Made by a program: the position numbers and the translations under genes
The notes under the pieces: generated by a model
Database searches by the model: none
The model's input: the letters and a program-made list of their open reading frames with translations, nothing else
Told to the model about the DNA's origin: nothing
Shown here: in pieces, positions 58,401 through 64,000 of the stretch
Position numbering within the stretch: the first letter of the stretch is position 1
How the letters are laid out: each line of letters begins with the position of its first letter
Assembly (NCBI GenBank): GCA_002633005.1
Contig: NMRA01000238.1
Span: 498,001 to 562,000 of the forward strand
Length of the DNA: 64,000 nt
Source: Phoronis australis
Taxonomy: Eukaryota; Phoronida; Phoronidae
Direction of reading: 5' to 3'

Positions 58401-61400
58401 CCTGTGGTGCATTTGGCCAGATTGTTTCTGGAAGTCACACACCAACATTCCTGTATAGATCCAAACCATCTCATTGAGTGTGTGGTAGGCGTCTTATGAG
58501 GGTTAATCAACAATGTTGAGTAGTCCTCTTACCTTGAGTATGGACAGCAAAGCAGTCACGAGGTCATGTGACATTGCTTTTTTAACACCTTCTGGTGACT
58601 TGGGAAGTAGATGACTCAACAATCCAAGAGCTCTCTCCCTCAACTCACTGTTCAGCAGTCCACAGCAAGTGCCAGTCAACCGTGCAGTGAATGCCCGGCT
58701 CTGTTCAGTGCTGTCCAGCGATATATTCATGAGAAGACCTAGGCAAGCTTGACAAACTAGTTCGTTGTTTTCCCTGGTAAGATCCTTCACATGTTTTTCC
58801 TACAAAACGCACGACACGAATGAGGCACGCGATAAACATTTACACAAAATTGGGACAAGCTTTAGCATTGCAAACATGATATGCTCTCTGGCCACAAATG
58901 AAGTAGTGTTGTTATGGTTACGTGAGCAGTTCATTCTCGTCTAATCATGGCGCTCTTTTTCTTCTTCACTTACATTATCTCCAAACTTTTTAAAGAAAAG
59001 AGACCCTGGCCATTTAAAACCAGATTTCATGTTTGCATTGTGTCGTTAATTTCAGCTGAAAACACAAACTAATAGAAGTGTCAGAGGGTTAACACTTGAA
59101 CTTTGAGTTGATACTTACGAGAGCACAGCAACAAGCCACCCAACTTTCACGTCTGTTTGACAGCTTAGCTCTGATTTGAGCATCTTCACATAGGTTTGTA
59201 ATGGATGATATACAAGTGGGCAGGACTAAGGCATTTTCCACTCCAATACTCTGAAAGTGGTGAATAACAAAAAGCTCATGAACGGTTACAGGTAAACACT
59301 AACTCAAGACAAGTGAGTTAGTGTTACTATCTGTTACTTCCAACAAAAGAGGCGCAAACGTATTCAAATCATAATTATTTAATTCAGTATTCTAGGCTAA
59401 AAACTCCTAAGTCATAATGGGGAACTTGAATGACACTAGGTGGCACTAAGGGTCCTACCCACAGAAATGCTGGCAACAAGATAATCTCGTGGAACCCTTA
59501 CAAAACAAACACCCCTATGCTGATGATCTAATTAGAATTCTGCTCTCAGTTTATTCATAAGTTTAGAGGCGCCTTTCCTCATAAGAACCAGCTAGCTTGG
59601 TGAACATCCACAGTCCCCTTGTTGCTGAGTAAGAGCAGAGTGCTTAAATTTGTTACATGGTTTTTTCAGAACCACCAGTTGCCTAGAAATGAACAGTCTG
59701 AGGAATCAAATCCATTTTACAGGAATATGCTTTGCATGGTCACAAGGCCATCAACTCACCATCAGACTTTCAAATGCAGGCAAAACCTCTTCTTCAATAT
59801 TTCCCCGCAACTGTTTTTTAAATCTGGAAATTAGTGCAGAAAAAGATGTATAAATTATCTTAAACATAATTCTTTATCAACTGCAGTTCAGTACTTTGTA
59901 CAGGATGGTTATCAGTTGCATTATTTGGAAGTCACTGAAATGTAAAATATTTAACCCTCTATGCAATGAAACCAAATGAACAGCACATGTTAACATCTAT
60001 AAGTCTAAAAAGTAAAAATGATTACACTAAAACTTTACAATACCAAAAATAACTAAAATTCTGTGCACACTAATTATGGTAAATGAATGGTCGGATATAA
60101 CGCGCACGGATTTTGAGAACCATTTTTCTCCAATGACTAACAGGCATCAAACTGGTTTTCAAAACATGGGCACGTTATATCAGACTATTGCCCACTAAAA
60201 CAACCAAAATCAGAATGAAAATCAAGACGGACATGAAAAGATTTACTCAAATCGCTATAAAACTACTGCTTTGCACAAGTTAACATTGATCTGAATCAAG
60301 TCTTATACAGTAAAGACAGACAGTTTGCTTTCACACCAGTACACGCTATTAAACAAACCATACTTTTTATCTAAAGCCATGTTGTTAAGCAGTCCCACAG
60401 ACAGTTTGCATTCACACCAGTACACGCTATTAAACAAACCATACTTTTTATCTAAAGCCATGTTGTTAAGCAGTCCCACAGCATTGGAGGAGATCACTCC
60501 TTTCAACTTCATGACGTGAATGAGTGCGCCCAGCAATCTATAATTATTAAATAATACACAATAATTGCATGGAATATTGCTGCCGTGACTTCGGTCAGAT
60601 TCCTACATTGGAAACACAACACACCTTTATTAGTGACCAGTGTCCAAGGCAAATGGTGCCACACGTTTGAAATCCATTAAAAAAGTGCAGTCAGGTTCAC
60701 TCCTACATTAAAGTTACATGCTATATTTCATTGCAACAAGTCGAGAATTTCAATTTCAGTGTGTCAAAAAACTAAAATAAGTTAGTGAACTCAAACTTAT
60801 CAAACTATGGGAGTGGTTCACAGTGAAATTTAAATGAATGAACCACTATTCAGTAATTGAATTTCTGTCCACCAAATCAGAGTCGAGATCAAGCGGAAGT
60901 CACTTTTGTGCTCTTATTACTCTAGAGAGTGCCAATATGAAAAGACCCTATTACATTATGTACCATGAGGGGTTCATTGACAGCTTCTGCTAATAAGTTC
61001 TTCCATTAATTATATCTTGGTTAATGGTAACCTTTTAACATGGCGTTGTCGCTGCACATGGTTTTAATTTAGCAAACACCTTATTTTATCTACCTAGGTA
61101 TGGAAAACGTGCTTGTCAGCTTGGCTCGTCCTATCTCAGTCATGGACGTGTTGTGAAGCAAGTTGATAGCTGACTCTTTCAACGTTTTACGGCCATGTTT
61201 TTTGTTCTCAAGAATGCCCAACAAGTGTTCAGGGAAAGTGTCAAGGTCGAATAGTGTTCTTTGATTCTCCTCTAAAATATAAAATACAGGCAAGGTTACT
61301 TATACAATACTTACAGTAAAAGAATTCTCAAACACAAAACTTTTAAGAATGTTACGCACCCACGCTGTGGGATGAGTATCACAATTTCACTTATCGGCTA

Positions 61401-63493
61401 GTTGGAAGGCAGCCATGTCATTATCAGTTTGACAGCAATAGCAAGGGTAGAAAGTTGGCAAACCAATTTTTACATACTAGTCCAGCTCTCTCATTACCTG
61501 CCCTCATCTGATAAGCTCACGTAATCTAGCAATCATGTTGTGAACAGTGCACCTGACGCTAACCGATATGTAAAAATATTATTTCCAAATGATGTTAAGC
61601 AAATGTCGTAAAGCAGATGTATTTTGTAAAAATTCTATCACCAAAAAACTTCAAACGGAGAAAAACGGTTGATTTTCAGAGAAATTAGACTTAACTTTCA
61701 CCTGCTGATTCCTTTGTGTGACTAAGCTCTGATCCATTACTACCAAAGCATTGTGTACCAAAACAACAGGCTTGTTTGTCAAGTTAAATCGAACGTGATA
61801 CAAGATCAGATCTTCATATTGGAAACTTCTAGGTTTTACCAGTCCAGGGGAATGGTGCACAACAAAGATTCACAGGACTTTACTTTCAACATGGTTTGTA
61901 TGGTGAACATTAGGTAAAATTTTGAGCAGTTGTAACTAATGAATGTGGTAAGCTCTAAAGGAGATACATGTCAGTTTTAGCAGTTATTTATGTCCCAGTT
62001 TGAAGAATTTTTACCGTAAACACTCAACATAATTAACAAAATTTCTTTTTACAACACAGCTTTACTTTTTGTTTGCTTGACTGCATTTGAGTTAAACACA
62101 TGCTTTCCTTATCATATCTAGTAACTGCTGTACGCATGTGATATGTTATCCACACGCGTAATGAACATGGAAAGTTGATGCTTCTGTCTGTGAAATTATA
62201 ACCACATTGTCAAGAGGAACTTTAACCCCCTCCCATCATGACAACAGCTTAGTGAGAACACTTTGAAAAGCAAAGTCTGCTGACAGGTGATGCCGTACTA
62301 TAAACTCTCCCTTTTTGGGCATGGCAGTGCACATGAGGCTGTGTGTCTGTACTCCAATGACCACCAATTTAGAAACGGTATTTCAATGGATTCTGAATGC
62401 AAACAGGGCACTGTCATGGCAGAATGTCAGACAGGCTCCTTGACTCTTTTTGATGGGTGTGTGAGCTGGCAAATTAGGATACCCACAGCAGGGCTGCACT
62501 ACGTTAACTCATGAACAGCGTACAAGAAAAAGGTCCCAAGTTGCCAAATGGGAAAGGAGGTTGCCAAATCGAGGAAACCCCGAATGAGGGTTGTGAAAGT
62601 CCTGGCCCCTACGGACGATGCATACTTGGCAGCAGCCAAAAATGAAACAAAAGCAACACCTGAATTGACAAAATGGCAAACCCAGCAGTGTCGGCTGATA
62701 TGCCCGAGATTGCCTGGAAGGCATTTTTAGTTAAATGGAAGCTTAGGAGAGTCTCAATTCCTCTCCCTCTCCCTCTCCGTCTCCCTCAATTTATGAGAAA
62801 ACTTTACTTGAACAAAAAACTTCATGAGCTATACTGCAGTGAGTCAGACTTTCAGTTGTTACCAAACACTAAGGACGGAGATAATAATACTAAGGATGGA
62901 GAGAAGAACAGCGTAACAGGACATACCATTATCCTGACAAGCAGCACAACACAAGTCAAGAAGAGCCCAGCAGACGTCTGCTTCTTCACTGGATAAATTC
63001 CCCTTGCATCCAGACAAGCACCTATAGACATACACAGAGACAAAGTTTAAAAAATAAGACATTACCACGAATCGTGAAATTATTAAAAACATGTCATGGT
63101 GTCAATAAACATTGCTACTATGATCGATCATTCTGAAAAATTATAGTTCGCTTGAAAGAGTAGAGCATTTGTCATGAAACAAACTAAATTATAATAAGGG
63201 TTTAGCATATTACAATATTTTACATAATATTGAGAAATAGCTTATCAATGTTGAAAGTCGGGGGTCACTCTTGCTAACTGTTGAGCCTTAGATGCATGAC
63301 TATACTAAGCCTTTTTTGCATTGAAATTTTCAACGGTTAGAAATTATAGCTATAAACGATGTGAAAATATTTTGATACGTAAGGGGCTAGAGGCCTAGAC
63401 TAATTGCTATATTACGAGCTTACCTTGCAACTGTCGAATGTTCGTGAACAAGATTGAAGCCACCATTAGTTCTGAACAACGTTCTTTGGTTAG
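55344..63493 (-). CDS. TTC12: TTC12-like protein, C-terminal armadillo-repeat region (10 exons, 5' end outside window)
   Basis: TTC12 is a TPR plus armadillo-repeat protein needed in the cytoplasm for preassembly of axonemal dynein arms of motile cilia. Exons in transcript order are 63493-63424, 63021-62927, 61271-61094, 60537-60309, 59810-59760, 59250-59119, 58799-58533, 57852-57750, 56853-56628 and 55416-55344. Phases match at all junctions, giving 473 residues here; the human protein is about 705, so the N-terminal TPR part lies to the right. Evidence includes ARM-like helices (EENQRTLFDLD, AINLLHNTSM, VGLLNNMALD, CQACLGLLMNISLDS, GNAALCLGHCIGEVP, QQNCAILIAKLAKGDPR) and the C-terminus HLERLRELHGLEILHSCMKH. 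The 3' boundary of the exon ending near 60309 is uncertain because of an 81-bp internal duplication. Another ARM-repeat protein is possible, but the C-terminus favours TTC12. Confidence 0.85.
56628..56853 (-). CDS. TTC12: TTC12 exon
   Basis: A 226-bp exon after TTTTTTCAG encoding ALKILCTLLSSKDETVIGNA, ALCLGHC and QQNCAILIAKLAKGDPR. Donor CCTAG|GTAATG, phase 2. Confidence 0.92.
57320..57430. repeat. Two-copy tandem duplication, about 57 bp
   Basis: GATTGCATGGAAACTGCATG through TATGTCTCAGACTTGAG is repeated once with several differences. It lies in a TTC12 intron. Confidence 0.75.
57750..57852 (-). CDS. TTC12: TTC12 exon
   Basis: A 103-bp exon after TGTCTTAG encoding ETSNAAEVKYAVKSLTGCTA and DARRCVVKVKG. 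Donor GGGAG|GTAAGG, phase 1. The N-x-D-A-R-x-C motif is typical of ARM helix 1. Confidence 0.9.
58533..58799 (-). CDS. TTC12: TTC12 exon
   Basis: An 89-codon exon after TTTTGTAG encoding EKHVKDLTRENNELVCQACL, GLLMNISLDSTEQSRAF, a CCGLLNSELRERALGLLSHL helix pair and ALLSILK. Donor CAAG|GTAAGA, phase 0. Confidence 0.9.
59119..59250 (-). CDS. TTC12: TTC12 exon
   Basis: A 132-bp exon after CCACTTTCAG encoding SIGVENALVLPTCISSITNL, CEDAQIRAKLSNRRESW and VACCCAL. Donor CTC|GTAAGT, phase 0. Confidence 0.88.
59760..59810 (-). CDS. TTC12: TTC12 exon
   Basis: A 51-bp exon after TTTAAAAAACAG encoding LRGNIEEEVLPAFESLM. Donor GATG|GTGAGT. Phase 0 at both ends. Confidence 0.8.
60093..60190. repeat. Short foldback MITE, family shared with 20075
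   Basis: The left arm GATATAACGCGCACGGATTT then TGAGAACCA pairs with the right arm TGGTTTTCAAAACATGGGCA then CGTTATATC. It lies in a TTC12 intron. Confidence 0.65.
60309..60537 (-). CDS. TTC12: TTC12 exon with 81-bp internal tandem duplication
   Basis: Begins after AATTATAG with LLGALIHVMKLKGVISSNA, then two copies of a 27-residue segment starting VGLLNNMALDKKYGLFNS. The donor taken here (TTTACT|GTATAAG) keeps phase 0 with the next exon. AAAAA|GTATGG and AGC|GTGTAC inside each copy are alternative donors; the first would break the frame into the next exon. The exon end is therefore provisional. Confidence 0.6.
60318..60479 (-). repeat. 81-bp tandem duplication within the TTC12 exon
   Basis: Copies at 60318-60398 and 60399-60479 differ by one base (T/A at 60328 versus 60409, changing Ser to Cys). 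The unit is exactly 27 codons, so the frame is kept. Confidence 0.95.
61094..61271 (-). CDS. TTC12: TTC12 exon
   Basis: Follows TATATTTTAG and encodes ENQRTLFDLDTFPEHLLGIL, a basic ENKKHGRKTLKES linker and AINLLHNTSMTEIGRAKLTS. Donor CCTAG|GTAGAT, phase 2. Confidence 0.85.
61681..62145. repeat. Long direct repeat in TTC12 introns, copy 1
   Basis: Nearly identical to 63538-64000, with a few substitutions and short indels (for example five extra bases near 61873). Both copies keep a minus-strand frame containing HNALVV and TQRNQQVKVKSNF, but there is no splice or domain support for coding. Confidence 0.95.
62927..63021 (-). CDS. TTC12: TTC12 exon
   Basis: Follows TGTCTATAG and encodes RCLSGCKGNLSSEEADVCWA then LLDLCCAACQDN. 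Donor AATG|GTATGT, phase 1, joining in frame to EENQRTLF of the next exon. Confidence 0.82.
63424..63493 (-). CDS. TTC12: TTC12 exon (first visible)
   Basis: Follows CTTTCTAG and encodes NQRTLFRTNGGFNLVHEHS and TVA. Donor GCAAG|GTAAGC, phase 2. The two leading bases require an upstream exon ending in phase 1, beyond the window. Confidence 0.8.
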
Positions 63494-63537
63494 CTAGAAA
63501 GGAAAATGACACATTCATCTTGTATCTTTTATGCAAN

Positions 63538-64000
63538 GAAATTAGACTTAACTTTCACCTGCTGATTCCTTTGTGTGACTAAGCTCTGACCCGTTACTAC
63601 CAAAGCATTGTGTACCAAAACAACAGGCTTGTTTGTCAAGTTAAATCGAACGTGATACAAGATCAGATCTTGATGTTGGAAACTTCTAGGTTTTACCAGT
63701 CCAGGGCAATGGTGCACAACAAAGATTCACTTTACTTTCAATATGGTTTTTATGGTGAACATTACGTAAAATTTTGAGCAGTTGTAAGAAATGAATGTGG
63801 TAAGCTCTAAAGGAGATACATGTCAGTTTTAGCAGTTATTTATGTCCCAGTTTGAAGAATTTTTACCGTAAACACTCAACATAATTAACACAAAATTTCC
63901 TTTTACAACACAGCTTTACTTTTTGTTTGCTTGATTGCATTTGAGTTAAACACATGCTTTCCTTATTTTATCTAGTAACTGCTGTACGCATGTGATATGT
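63538..64000. repeat. Long direct repeat, copy 2 (runs off the window)
   Basis: Same orientation as copy 1. It starts immediately after a single N (63537), so the left junction may be an assembly join. The right end is outside the window. Confidence 0.95.

Noticed and set aside
61651-61860. Minus-strand frame repeated at 63529-63717, possible duplicated exon
   Set aside because: Conservation between the two copies is explained by the near-identical DNA repeat. There are no flanking splice sites and no domain.
62287-62996. Overlapping plus-strand frames in a TTC12 intron
   Set aside because: No domain recognised; part of the stretch is antisense to a real TTC12 exon (62927-63021) and part is CT-rich simple sequence.

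Overview
This is a stretch of animal nuclear DNA: AT-rich, with GT-AG introns, long introns, transposon debris, minisatellites and one assembly gap. The three protein genes, together with BEL/Pao and piggyBac remnants, suggest an invertebrate, probably a ciliated aquatic one because a dynein-arm assembly gene (TTC12) is present. The phylum cannot be fixed from the sequence alone.

Layout. Positions 1-5 kb hold mobile-element-like fragments: a THAP-type zinc-finger exon (minus), two spliced exons with a ubiquitin-interacting motif leading into a HECT-ligase-like segment (plus), an internally deleted BEL/Pao retrotransposon with the start of its 3' LTR, and a broken piggyBac transposase. Positions 6.8-13.75 kb (minus) carry a complete five-exon TRAPPC4 (217 residues). 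A 436-bp head-to-head interval containing a long inverted repeat separates it from AMPD2 (plus, 14.2-52.0 kb, 15 exons, 881 residues). The AMPD2 introns contain at least four terminal-inverted-repeat elements, several short foldback elements, a LINE tail and an unusual run of unrelated minisatellites. Positions 55.3-63.5 kb (minus) carry the C-terminal ten exons of a TTC12-like armadillo-repeat gene, convergent with AMPD2 and running off the right edge.

The genes do not form a pathway. AMPD2 deaminates AMP to IMP, TRAPPC4 is a TRAPP vesicle-tethering subunit, and TTC12 acts in cytoplasmic preassembly of ciliary dynein arms. TRAPPC4 and AMPD2 probably share a bidirectional promoter region.

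The points most worth a second look are: the triplicated 3' splice site of AMPD2 exon 7, where the two upstream copies would give an immediate stop; an 81-bp in-frame duplication in a TTC12 exon; two 1.35-1.4 kb copies of an unassigned TA-flanked TIR element inside AMPD2; and the foldback at the TRAPPC4/AMPD2 promoter. I did not find a clearly novel multi-gene system.
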